Positions 1 to 10,600 of a stretch of 64,000 bases of DNA are shown in pieces. The first letter of the stretch is position 1. Every line of letters begins with the position of its first letter. Where the stretch lies: NCBI GenBank assembly GCA_025917655.1, contig CP084616.1:1860001-1924000 (forward strand), in the 5' to 3' direction. The notes under the pieces were generated by a model. That model did not search any database and had not been told where the DNA came from. It saw only the letters and a list, made by a program, of their open reading frames with translations. This DNA is from Chlorella sorokiniana (Eukaryota; Chlorophyta; Trebouxiophyceae; Chlorellales; Chlorellaceae). The position numbers and the translations under genes were made by a program.

Positions 1-1001
1 CCTTCACCCTCACCTTTTTGGCGGAGTGGGGCGACCGCAGCCAGATCGCCACAATCGGTGCGCAACGGCGGCGAGGAAGAAAGAACTGGCGGCCGCCGCC
101 GCCGATGCGCTTGCCTGCGCTCGTTCCTGCGGTCTGCCTGTGGCAAGTTTGAGCTACGCCGCGTGAGGCCCGGCTGCTGCCCACGGCGAGAGGAGTTGGG
201 TGGGCTGGTGCCGCGCGGGTACGCGCGCGCCACGGCCTGACCCGGCCAGCGTCCTTGCCGCAGGCCTGGCGGCGGCTTCCGACGTGTTTGGCGTGACGCT
301 CGGCGGCATCCTGGGGCACGCCATGTGCACAGGTGCGTGCGACGGCCGTGCTGGCCTGTGCCTGTCCCGCTTTTTTGCTTCCTCCTCTTCTGGTTTATTT
401 CTCCTGGCTGGTTTGCCTGTGCCGGGCCCAAGGACCTGTTGCGCAGGCAGGGCTGCTCGGGTTGAGGCGGCGCGGTGGCACCCGTCTGCCCTGAGGCTGG
501 GGCCCGACCCTGCCGCTGACCGCAGCGGCTCCTGGCTGTAATCAACCCTGTGCTGTGGTTCCCCGCACCTGGCGTTGCTGCAGGCGCGGCGGTGCTGGGC
601 GGGAAGCATCTGGCGGAGCACATCCATGAGCGCATGGTGGCCTACTGGTGAGGCACGAGGGTGGTGTGTATCGGTGGAGGCCGGCATGCCAGGCGGGGCA
701 CACTGTGGACACTGTGTGGAGGCCCCGGGACCACGTGCGGGGCATCCAGCAGCGCATGCTTGCCTCGGCAGCAGGCTGGCTGGCTGCCCAGGGTGCTCGC
801 ATGCGGGGGTTGGCGGGCCGCAGCGCCAGGCGGGGGTGCAGGAGCAGCCCGCACGGAGCCCAGCCTGCCTGGCCCCCGAGCAGCGGCTGGCCCCGCACCG
901 AGGCTCACGCACACCCCTCCCCCTTCCCTGTGTGCTGCAGCGGCGGCGTGCTGTTCCTGCTGTTTGGCGCACACTCGCTCTGGTCCGGCGTGCCCGAGTG
1001 A
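1..1001 (+). CDS. GDT1/TMEM165-family (UPF0016) cation transporter, 3' end only
   Basis: The window opens inside this gene. Visible exons are 1-57, 264-332, 584-647 and 941-1001, all GT-AG and phase-consistent. The first exon encodes the family motif E-W-G-D-R-S-Q inside FTLTFLAEWGDRSQIATIG. The next exons give LAAASDVFGVTLGGILGHAM and a final hydrophobic helix ending in WSGVPE and a stop. This matches the second conserved half of the family, in which the ExGD motif binds the transported ion. Members move Mn2+ and/or Ca2+, probably against H+, across Golgi, plastid or thylakoid membranes. The N-terminus with the targeting signal lies outside the window, so the compartment is unknown. Family assignment is firm; substrate is inferred. 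Confidence 0.88.
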
Positions 1002-1653
1002 AGCCGCTTGCATCGGGCGCTGCACGCAAACCGTCTGGCTTTGGACCGCGGGCTGCTGCTGCTGCTGGCGAGGGTTGAGGCCCCCCCCGCCCGGCCTGCC
1101 AGCTGGTCTGCGGGATGCTGGCATTTTATGAAACCATTGCAGCAGTATTGTTTCCCTGCTCCTACTTTGCTTGCTGCGAACTGGGCGCCGAGGCAGTCTG
1201 GGGCGCCCCCCTTGCAGGGTGCCCGACCCACTGAATTTGGGCCTCCGCCCTCTCTATCTCCATACCTTCAGTCTTCATCAACTACATCTGTGTGATGCTT
1301 GGTCCGAAAGAGCTGGCCACGCTTGTGGTGGGCAAGGGTCACACCTGTGCGCAGCGCGCTGACGTGGGCGCCAGCCAGCTGTTGCATGGTGGCAGCTGCC
1401 CAAAAGTGCCCTTGTGATTGCAGCTGCAACTCCTGTGCATCCCTTCGAAACATCATCGGCGTCACTGCGCTGTTGCGTCGTTCACGAATCACACGCAACT
1501 CTAACCGACTTTTGGGCACCCCTCGAACTCCCGGCTGGCTTCTCAACGTTACGTTTCGCCGTTTGATTTGTTCACCATATCACTAGTTGCAGCTGTTCTC
1601 GCTGAAGGCGCCAGCTGAGCGCCGAAAGCGCTCGCAGATGTGCGGCTGGAGGC
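1002..1653. other. Intergenic: 3' UTR and upstream region
   Basis: This lies between the GDT1-like stop and the first ATG of the next + strand gene. I see no convincing exon and no TGTAA signal. It presumably holds the 3' UTR of the first gene and the promoter of the second. Confidence 0.5.
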
Positions 1654-4058
1654 ATGAGCAGCTTGGCGGAGCTAGAACCGGCGGACTGGGCCGTCATAGG
1701 CACCGCAGGTGGGCCGACACCCTCGGCGAGTCCAAGGGCCCCTGCCACTATTTCGTGCGGCGGCCCGCCTGCTGACTGTGGGTACTGGGTGCAGGTGCCG
1801 CCACCGTGCTGGCCCTGGCCGCCTGCCTGTACACCATCCCCTGGCGCCGTGGCGGCTGCAAGGATGCCGCTCGCAGCTTCTCCGTGCTGTGGCGCGGCCG
1901 CGCCTGGCTCAGCCTGCTGGCGGCGGCGCTCTCGCTCTCCCTCCTGCTGCGCGTCAGCCTGCTGTGGGGCCCCAACTCGCTGCTCTTCCCCGCCAGCATC
2001 ACCAGCTGGACAGGGGCGGGCTGGATGTGCAGGTGGGTGCTGCGCTGCCACTGCAAACATGCTTCCCCTCAGGCCCTCCCGGCCGGCCCACCCCCTGGCT
2101 ATGCGCCCTGGCACCGGCATGCTTTGCCTGCAGACTTTTTAGTTGATCCATCCTGCTTGCTGCGCTCACCCCGCAGGATATACCTGACCGTTAGCCTGGG
2201 GGTACTGCAGCCGCTCTGCGCTTTCACAGCGCTGCTGATGCTCACGGCAGCCTTGAGGTGCGACGCCGTGCCTTGAGCACAGCCTGCCGCCCGGCATGCC
2301 GGCTCCTTTGCTGGCTCCTCTGCAGCAGCACAGGCCAGACGTGGCTGTCTGACAATGGCATGGAGCCCCCTCACCTCCTTCGCCCTCCGTCGTCCTCCTC
2401 CAACCCCTCTTCACCTCCTGTAACCTCTTTCAACTGCTGCCCCCCTTGCAGCCGCCGCCACCGCCCGGCGACGAGCGGCACCCCGCCGCGCGGCTGGTTG
2501 GGCTGGCACTGCTGTGCTCGCTGCCGTCTGCTGCCGTGCAGGCGGTGGTGGCCTGGCTGGGGCTGTGGGTGCAGCCAGGGGCCAGCCGATCGAGGCTTCG
2601 CCCCGCTCGGCGCTGGGCATCTTTTTTCGCCACTTACTGGCAGGGCAGCCCGGAGCAGTGCGGCACCGGCAGCGGCGTCAGCGACGGCGTCGGGCGGCGG
2701 CGGCGATGCCCGCGCCCTGTGCCGCTTGCACGTTCCCGGCGGCGGCGGTGATTGCGCACGCCGCGTGCACGCTGGCTTTCCTGGCTGCGCTGTGGACCAC
2801 CGCGGCGCGCCTGGCGGCGGCCGTGCTCAACACGCGGCTCAAGCGCAGGGTGCATGCCTTCCGGCTGTCCGTGTCGGCGCTGGCTGTGGCAGGTGAGCGC
2901 TTGCGGGCCTTGCGCATGCATGCCTGCCGCAAGCTGCTTCTCCCTACTCTCTGTGGGCTGCTGCAGCCTACACCTTGCGGAACCTCCTCGCTCGACTGAA
3001 GGTCGGCTGTGTGATGCCTACGGGTTCCTCACGCTTTTAGGCCCACTCTTGCCGCCCGCCCCGCCTGCAGGCGTGGCGGCCCTGGCTGTCAGCGTGGTGC
3101 AGGGCCCCTTCTCCTGGCTCAACGCCGCCTGCTGGCTGGTCTACGTCGCCAGCGTGGTGCTCAGCGCTGCAGTGCTGGTGTGGGGGTGGCGGTGTGGCCG
3201 GTGCGGGAGCTGCGAGCGGTGGACAAGGTGGGTGGGTGGGTGGCGGTGTGGGTGCGGGGGGGGACAGGGGGCGTTGGCAGCAGCGTGAGGGTCTGGCTCA
3301 GCAATGAGGGTTTCAGCACACATCCCCTTCCTTGTGTCTTCTGCACCGAATGTGTCTGTTGGCGATGCGGGTGCTCAGGGAAAGGGCTGGGCTGCCCTGC
3401 TGCCCGCGCCGTGACTGGGGGTGCCGCCGCTGCTGCACCGAGGGCCAGGGGCTGGGCGTCTGCCCTGCCCAGCTTGCCGGCCTGTCCCACGTCTGCGGCC
3501 GTCTCCCTGCCCATTCAGCGCTTGGCGTTGTGGGCCGACGCCTCAACCGCTGCCCTGGCAGCCGCTGGCGAGGAGGCTGTCGGCGGGGCAGGGGGTAGCA
3601 GCAGCGGCGGCGGGGCAGGCTTGATCAAGGCGCACAACCGTTCCTCGGACGCCGATGCTTACGTGGCGGCGTCAGCGGTGGCACGCACGCTGTCCGCCAG
3701 CCGCCCCCCTCCACAGCCGGGACGCCGCCGCGGCCGTCGCTGACGCTGCCGCAGCCGCAGCAGGCCCTGCTGACGCTGCCGCCCGGGCGCCGCCGCCGTC
3801 GCCGCAGCGCCCGCTGTCGCCGCTGGGAGGGGGCACACCCAAGCGGGCGTCGTCGCAGCAGCGGGGGCTTCCCTGCTAGGGCAGAAGACGCCGCTGCGGC
3901 TGTCGGCTCTGCCCGAGCAGCTTGCCTATCCGACGCAGCTGGCGGCGGCGCACCACCCGTCCTCGTTGGCGGCCGAGCCGACTGCACTGCAGCCCCTCTT
4001 CACGGCGGCGGTGCCCGCTGCAGCGCAGAGCGAGGACCAGCAGCTTTTGTACCCTTGA
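1654..4058 (+). CDS. Unrecognised multi-pass membrane protein
   Basis: I do not recognise the family. Exon 1 (1654-1708) starts MSSLAELEPADWAVIGTA. Exon 2 (1795-2032) and exon 3 (2177-2257) are well supported and encode strong hydrophobic helices, for example around WLSLLAAALSLSLLLRVSLL and YLTVSLGVLQPLCAFTALLM. A further exon from about 2452 to 2892 and one from 3071 add more helices (AVIAHAACTLAFLAALWTTA; VASVVLSAAVLVW). The C-terminal part, from about 3520, is Ala/Gly/Ser-rich and low in complexity. The last open segment ends at 4058, but two other frames end earlier (3743, 3879). At least two frame changes are unresolved: around 2650-2710, and at a G run near 3185 where one more G would join the last helix to VWPVRELRAVDK. 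Six or seven membrane spans are likely. Function is unknown. Confidence 0.5.
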
Positions 4059-4940
4059 CAGATTGATCGGAGCAGTTCTTGCATTGGCCCGCTGCGGCTT
4101 GGGCTCGGTGGCACTGTCGGCGCCGACTGAACCCCTGTGCTGGCGGAAGGCCTGCTGATAGTCGACTCTTACCTGCTCTGGGTCCCACCTCCCCTGTATT
4201 TTGACTTGGTTTTCAAGACTTCTGAACAATCTTGCAAGCAAACCCCCGCATGCACGACGTGTCCCTGGCCCCCTTGCTTTCTTCCCTTGTGCGTCAGCTG
4301 GCGCCCGCTCTACCTCACCACAACTCTGTTCCCGCCCTCTGAGTTCGAAACCATCGTGCGCCGCTTTGAGTTCAGCTGAGACTTTGCCAGCACTTTCCAG
4401 CTTCTGTGCTGCTGCACGCTGCCTGTCACGGTGCCCGCCCAGTTTTCCACGAATGTCTCGTTCTTCTGCCGTTGCCACAAGCACACTCCTGATAAACGAT
4501 GGCTGTGGTTCAGGATTCCTGCGCTGAGAGTGAAGTGCTGAAAGTGCGGCGTGCATGACGTGACGCGTCGCAGGCAGGGCTGCTGAAGCAGGTAACCGGC
4601 AGGGCCACAACTGGCACCCACCGCCACAATTTTGTCACAAGTAACAGATCTTCGCGGCGGGAATCCTCTAACTGCAGAAATCGGCGCAGAGTTGGCGCAG
4701 CGTAAGTGACTACGCATCCTTCACTCAAGTCCGCCATCACCGGTTCGGTCATCCTGCAAGCATGCTGAGCCTGTCATGCGCTCACATAAGGGGTGTCTTA
4801 AACCGGGATTTTCCTGACACAAATGCGTTTGTGTGTCACCATTTCGACACATTCTTTTCGTTGTGTGATTGCCAGGGAGCGCCGCTGGGCAGCCAAGTCC
4901 CATTCACGCCGACCAGCTAGCCGCTAAGCGGGCAGGCATA
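4059..4940. other. Intergenic: no gene seen
   Basis: This is less GC-rich than its surroundings and has no homology-like exon. It contains the 3' end region of the membrane-protein gene and the promoter of the first ABCG gene. No TGTAA signal was found. Confidence 0.5.
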
Positions 4941-7900
4941 ATGGATATCGAGACCGGCCATTATAATGGCCATAAAGGCACACACATTGTGCCCTCGGCC
5001 TCAACTGGCTCCCTGAACGGCATGGCCTACACCAGCAAGTCGCTCAGCAAAGCCTTCTTGAGTGCAGGGATGGTGGTGTCCATCAAAGTGAGAAATGAAT
5101 GTCGGCGGCTTGTGCCGTGTGCTTCCGTTGTCCGCTGGCGAGCCTTCCCGCCGCCGCCACGTCCTCCCGCCCTGCTGTGCCGCTGCCATGCCTGATCCTG
5201 CCGCTCGCCCCCGCCGCTGCCTGCAGGACATCACTTACACCGTCGTCAACTCCCAGAACAAGAAGGAGCAGATCAGCCTGCTGAAGAATGTGTCGGGCTA
5301 CATCCTCCCCAGCGAGATGACGGCCCTCATGGGGTGAGTTGGCTCCGTGGCAGCCCAGCCGACGGCTCTTCTGCCGCCGCAGGCGGAGGAACCCCGCCCT
5401 CTGGTGCTTCCCAACCGCCCACCCTTCCCCTGTACTCTTATGCACACAAACACGCTCCCAGGGCTGCTCGCCGCTCGACGACATAGTTGTTTCGTTTTCG
5501 TGCTCGTGCTCCAGCGCCAGCACTGAGCACCCACCACTCGCCCCCTTCCCCCGCAGCCCCTCTGGCTCCGGCAAGACCACGCTGCTGGACCTGCTGGCCG
5601 GGCGCAAGACTGTGGGCCACCTGGAGGGCCAGATCGCCTTTGCCGGCAACAAGCCCACGCCCCAGTTCCTGCGCCGCTTCACGGGTGGGGCGCTGGGCTC
5701 CTGCGCCTGAGCTGCACCGCGGACGCCCGGCCCCCATGCATGGTTGCGTGCACCAGCTCCTTCCCCTGCGCCCTTCACCTTGCTTGCCTCGGCACTGCAG
5801 GCTACGTGGAGCAGTTTGACACGCTGCTGGGCACCCTGACTGTCGAGGTGCGCGCTGTTAGTCTCTCACTTTGGACCGAGCAGCGCTGGCTGGTGCCTGC
5901 GGCGCTGCAGGCTTGCGATGCACACCTGGCTGCTGGGCACCTCTTCTTTGTAGGCAGGCCTTTCGGTGTCCCTGCTGCCTGCTTCATCCTTTGCTCTCGT
6001 GCCTGCCTCACGCCTCCCCGCCGCCCTTGCCTCTGTCTCCTCGCAGGAAATGCTCATGTACACGGCTGAGCTGAAGCGCCCCATCAGCCAGTCGCACGCC
6101 GAGAAAAAGTCGGCTGTGGAGGAGCTGATTGATGTGCTGGCCCTGGAGGGCTGCCGCAACGTGCTCATCGGCAACTCCATGACCAAGGGCATCAGCGGCG
6201 GGCAGGTGCGGCTGGGGTGGGGCTTGGCAGCGGCCCAGGCCAAGGCCACTGTGAGCAAGCATTGGGTCCAACGAATCCCTAAACACGTCCCACCCACAAC
6301 CCTCCTGCAGTCCAAGCGTGTGAACATCGGCATCGCTCTGGTCACCAACCCCGAGTGCTCTTCTTGGGTGCGTTGGGGCCGCGGCCTGCCGCTTTCCACG
6401 TCGCTGGGCTGCGGCCGGGCGTCTGCCTGCGCCGTTTCCCTATCTGCCGCTGGCGTTGAGAGGGCTTGGTCCTGCCTGCAGATGAGCCCACCTCCGGCCT
6501 TGACTCTTACACCTCCAACGAGGTCATGACGGTTGTCAAGTCGCTGGCCAGCAGCGGCATCACCGTGTGCGCCACCATCCACTCCCCCACCCCCTACTGC
6601 TTCAACCTCTTCGACCGCCTGCTGCTGCTCCTGCGCGGCGAGGTCGTGTACTTTGGCCCCAACGGTGGGTGGCAGGCTGATTGGTGCTGTGGTGCAGCGA
6701 GATGGCGGCAGCGGGAGCCACTCCGGCTGCTGCTTCAAGCTGTGTTGTGCCACCTGGCCATTGTTGTCTGCAGGCAAGATGGCCGTCGACTACTTCCACA
6801 ACCAGTGCCCCTCGGTGGAGGGCCTCAAGGAGGGCGAGAACGAGGCGGAGTGGATCGTGGACCTGACCACGCAGGTGGGGCGCTATGAACAGCCGTGTCA
6901 ACATATCAATTGATCGCAAGCAGGGTGGATGCCGGCAGCCTGCTGACCTTGTGTGTGTGTGTGCGTGTGCGTGTGTGTGTGTGTGTGTGCGTGTACGCGT
7001 GTGTGCAGCATGTTGCCAGGACTCAGCCTTGGTGCCCGCCTGAGGGAGCAACGCTGCGACTGCCCCGCCTCCTCCCGCTGCGCAGGCCGACCGCCAGGGG
7101 CGCTCCGGCGACTTTGCCGCCGCCTTCGCCAAGAGCGAGCTCAAGGCGGAGGCGGACCGCGAGATTGAGAAGCTCCTGGCCCAGTCTTCTGACCTGGGTG
7201 GGTGGCGTCGGCGTGGCTGCTTGTGATTCATGTGCTGGCACCGGCATTGAGTGCAGGCTCATGTGGGCGTCTGCCTGAGCAGCCACTGCTCCGGTCGCCC
7301 ACCTGCTCTCATACCCCCTCAGCCAGTCAGCTGTTTCACGCGCCCTGCCTGCCTGCCTTCCTGCGTGGCCGGCTGCAGACGAGGCTACCAAGAAGGACCT
7401 GGCGGTGAAGCGGGAGACTGTGACGCCCTTCTGGTGGGCGCTCAAGACCCTGTTCAAGGTGGGAGCCTGCCTGCCTGCCAGCCTGCCTGCCGGCTGCCGC
7501 CTGGCTTCCTGCTGGCCCCCTGCTTGCTGTCGTCAGGGGGCCAGGGGCGGGAGCAGGGCACTTCTGCCACCTCTGTGGTGGATGTTGGGTGATGGATGTG
7601 GCCGGGTCAGCCTGCTGGGCTCGGCCTCCTGTTGCTGCTGCTTAGCAGCCTGCCCCTTGCCTCGCCCTGTCGCAAACCCTGCATCTGCGCTGCCCCTTGC
7701 TGCAGTACCGTACCACCAAGAACTACAAGTCCCCCGACTATCTGGGCCCCGCGTGGCCGACAAGCTGATCTTCTCGTGAGCGCCGCTGCCGCTGCGGGGT
7801 GCTGTGCGGCAAGCGCTCGCCGCCGTCCGCCTGCCTCGTCGGTGCTTGCGCGCCTCCCAACGACTGCCGTCTTGTTTCTGAAATCTCTGAAAGCTCTGAA

Positions 7901-9759
7901 CCTATGGCCCTCGCTCCCTCCATGTACTGCCTGTACCGCAGCCTCATCATCTTCACGCTGTACTGGAAGGTGGGCAAGGACCTGACCTCGGCCAATGTCA
8001 ACAACATCTCGGGTGAGAGGCGAGGCAGGGCCCGCGGGCGTGGCAGCAAAGGCTTTACACGTGTCCTGCTGCACTCGGGGGCGTGCGTTTAGAGGAGGGG
8101 AGGGGTGGGCTGAGAACGGGGGGGCGGGGGCCGGTTGTGTGCGGCGAGCGGCGGCCTGTGGAGCGCACCGCGACTGCAGCAGGCCTTGGGTTCACCACCC
8201 CCAGTGCAGATGGCCTCCCAGTCGGTGGCACTGAACGCTGCTGTTCCCACCCCTCCCACTCCCCTCTCACCCCGCAGCCGTGCTGTTCATGTGGGTGTGC
8301 TTGCCCGCCTTTGGCGCCGCCTCCTACGTCCCCGCCATCGTGCTGGAACGCCCGCTGTTTGTCAGGCAAGCGTCGCCCGCCTCCTGCCACGGCTGCTGCG
8401 GCTGCCTTGCGCGCAATTATGTTGTCCCACAGAGCGTCGACGTTGCCGACATCCTGCCGCGCCTGTCTGTACCGCGTGCAGGGAGCGCAACGACGGCCTG
8501 TACCGCGTCGTCACCTACCTCGTCGCCAAGATTGTGGAGGAACTGGGCATCGCCCTGCTAAATTCCATTGCATTTGGTGAGCGACCATCATTTCTCCAGC
8601 TGCGTATCTAGGAGTGCGTGTGGGGAGCGATGAGGCTGTGTCAAGCAGCCAACGTCAACCCATCGCCCGACGACAGCTTTTCAGCGCCTCGGCTGCCAGA
8701 CTGGAGTGATGCTGCGACCCAAACCCACCCAATCACCCGCCCATTCATCACACTACCCCCCTTTCATCCGCAGCGAACCTGGTGTTCTGGACGCTCCAGC
8801 TGCAGGGCTCCTTTGCGCTCTTCTGGCTCACGTACTTCGTGACCCTGTCCACCGGCATTGGTGAGCTGCCCGGGCTGCAGACCGCTGTTTGATTCTGGTG
8901 GAGGCGCTGCCGCCCCACATGGATTTGCGCATGGATCTGCCCCTCGCCCCGCTAACGCTGGCGCCAGCCCGCCCAGCGCACAGCATCTCTTGGTGGAGCG
9001 GGACCCAACCTCGGAACTTCCTACAACCCCTGCCTCTCCCCTGCAGTGCTGGCCTACTTCATCGCCGCGCTGTCGCCCAACATGGACGTCGCCAACGCCG
9101 CGCTGCCCACCTACGTCGTCTCCCTGCTCTTCTTCTCGGGCTTCCTCATCCGCTACGACGACATCCCCAACTACTGGAAGTGGTACAGCTTCATCGACTT
9201 CCTCAAGTACGCGTGGGGCGCGCTGATGAAGAACCAGTTTGCCGGGAGCGCAACATCGACGTGAGCTTCTGCACGATCAGCGCACCGCGTGCTGGGGCAA
9301 TGGCTGGCAGCAACCTCGCTGCTGCACAGCTTGCCAGCCCCCTGCTCTTGCTGCCACAGCTGCAGCCCGCCCCAAACTCGAGCCACCGACCCCGCGGCCG
9401 TGGCGCCCAGCCCCGTGCTTATCACCGTGCCTTTGAACCTCCCTCCTTGCTGCTGCCTCCTGTCCTGCAGTTTGTCCCCGGCCAGACCGTGTTGGACTAT
9501 TACAACCTGGCCGGCATCAACCGCTGGGGCTGGCTGGGCATTGAGGCCTGCTTCACAACGGGTGAGCCGCCACCTGCGCACGCCTGCTGCTGGGCTTTGC
9601 GTTACGAGTGTACATAATGCGCCGCGGCCGGGCAGCACCTGCTGCAGCCGAGGCTCCACCTGTTGCCGACGACTTGCTTCTCGTCTGTCTGCCCCTCCTG
9701 CAGTCTTCTTCGGTTTTGCCTTCCTGGCCCTCAAGTACGTGAAGCACGTGCGGCGATGA
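4941..9759 (+). CDS. ABC transporter G family half-transporter, tandem copy 1
   Basis: This encodes an ATP-driven half-transporter (nucleotide-binding domain, then six-helix ABC2 membrane domain) that should work as a dimer in a membrane. The substrate cannot be read. It has 18 exons: 4941-5087, 5227-5333, 5557-5684, 5801-5847, 6047-6205, 6311-6367, 6482-6664, 6774-6874, 7086-7197, 7379-7458, 7706-7775, 7942-8012, 8278-8365, 8482-8576, 8774-8860, 9047-9260, 9471-9561, 9704-9759. Motifs in order are Walker A GPSGSGKTT, signature ISGGQ, D-E-P-T-S-G-L-D of Walker B/D-loop, and H-loop TIHSPT. Three one-base breaks (C run 6349-6352 in Walker B, C run 7747-7750, G run 9244-9246) interrupt the frame; adding one base to each gives 631 codons. 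The intron at 8366 has a GC donor. Copy 2 is about 0.8 kb downstream. Confidence 0.92.
6951..7006. repeat. TG/GTGC microsatellite in ABCG copy 1 intron
   Basis: This is an alternating GT tract with GC interruptions inside the intron between exons 8 and 9. Confidence 0.9.
8366..8481 (+). other. GC-AG intron in ABCG copy 1
   Basis: Exon 13 ends LERPLFVR at AG|GCAAGC and exon 14 starts G|GAGCGCAAC. No GT donor keeps the frame. The 116-nt length is not a multiple of three and the unspliced frame is wrong, so removal is required. The corresponding intron in copy 2 begins GA. Confidence 0.75.
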
Positions 9760-10600
9760 AGCGGCGGCGTGGAGAAGCTGGCGCGGCGCCTGGCGCCGTC
9801 CCTCACTGGGCGCGCCCCAGCTGCAGACTGTTCCCCAGGCTGGCAAGCTGCCGCACGCCCGCTTTTGGCAAATCGAAGTTTGCCTGCAGCTGCACACGGT
9901 TGTGTGCGTGCGTGTTGCTGGCGGCTTGGCACTGTCGCCGCCCCTAGATTGCTGCCCCGCCTGCCTTCTCCCAGCGTTCCTTGCCTGCTCGCCTGCCATT
10001 CATTGCCACCTCAGCGTTTTGCGTGGCGTTGTCAGTCCCAAGCTTGTCTCCAGTACCTCCCTCTATACTTGCCCTTCTACGCGGCCTCAAGCTGCTTCCC
10101 TGCCCCTGGCTTCTGCACCCAGCAGGCCAAGCGCACATTGCTCCCAAAACCTGGCCTTCTCCCGGGCACTCGGCTTTGCTCGCTACTGCGCGCTGTGTCC
10201 CACCACCGTACTTAGAACTTCCATCAGCCATTTCTGCAGAATCCGTGCCACACCCTTTCCATGCGGGTGTGCTGAGCGCCCGCCCGCCCGCCCTCGTTCG
10301 CCGCGCTTTTGCGGGGCGGGGCCCGTGTAACATACGCGACTCGTGCCCCTTGCCGAGCGTAGGTTTCGCTTGCGACCAGCCCTCCTGATCCAGCAGCTGC
10401 TGCTAGGGGCATAGCCGACGCCTTAGCGACCGGCTGCCGACTCGCAGCGTGCGCAGCATGCCAGGGCGCAGCCGCCTTACAGAGCAGGAATTCTGCAGGT
10501 CAATCGCTTTATGTGATTCAGAATAGGCATTACGTTGTTCTTTGCCGCTGTGTTGCGAGAATCCCCGCACTTCGAGTTGGGTTTTCACCGCTCAGCGCCC
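9760..10600. other. Spacer between tandem ABCG genes
   Basis: This holds the 3' UTR of copy 1 with a TGTAA at 10326-10330 and the promoter of copy 2. No exon was recognised. Confidence 0.6.
10326..10330 (+). promoter_or_regulatory. Candidate poly(A) signal TGTAA for ABCG copy 1
   Basis: TGTAA is the usual green-algal polyadenylation signal. It lies about 570 nt past the stop and is the only copy in this spacer. Confidence 0.45.

Noticed and set aside
6951-7006. GT repeats as telomeric or recombination elements
   Set aside because: They are ordinary intronic microsatellites with irregular units and sit between well-defined exons.
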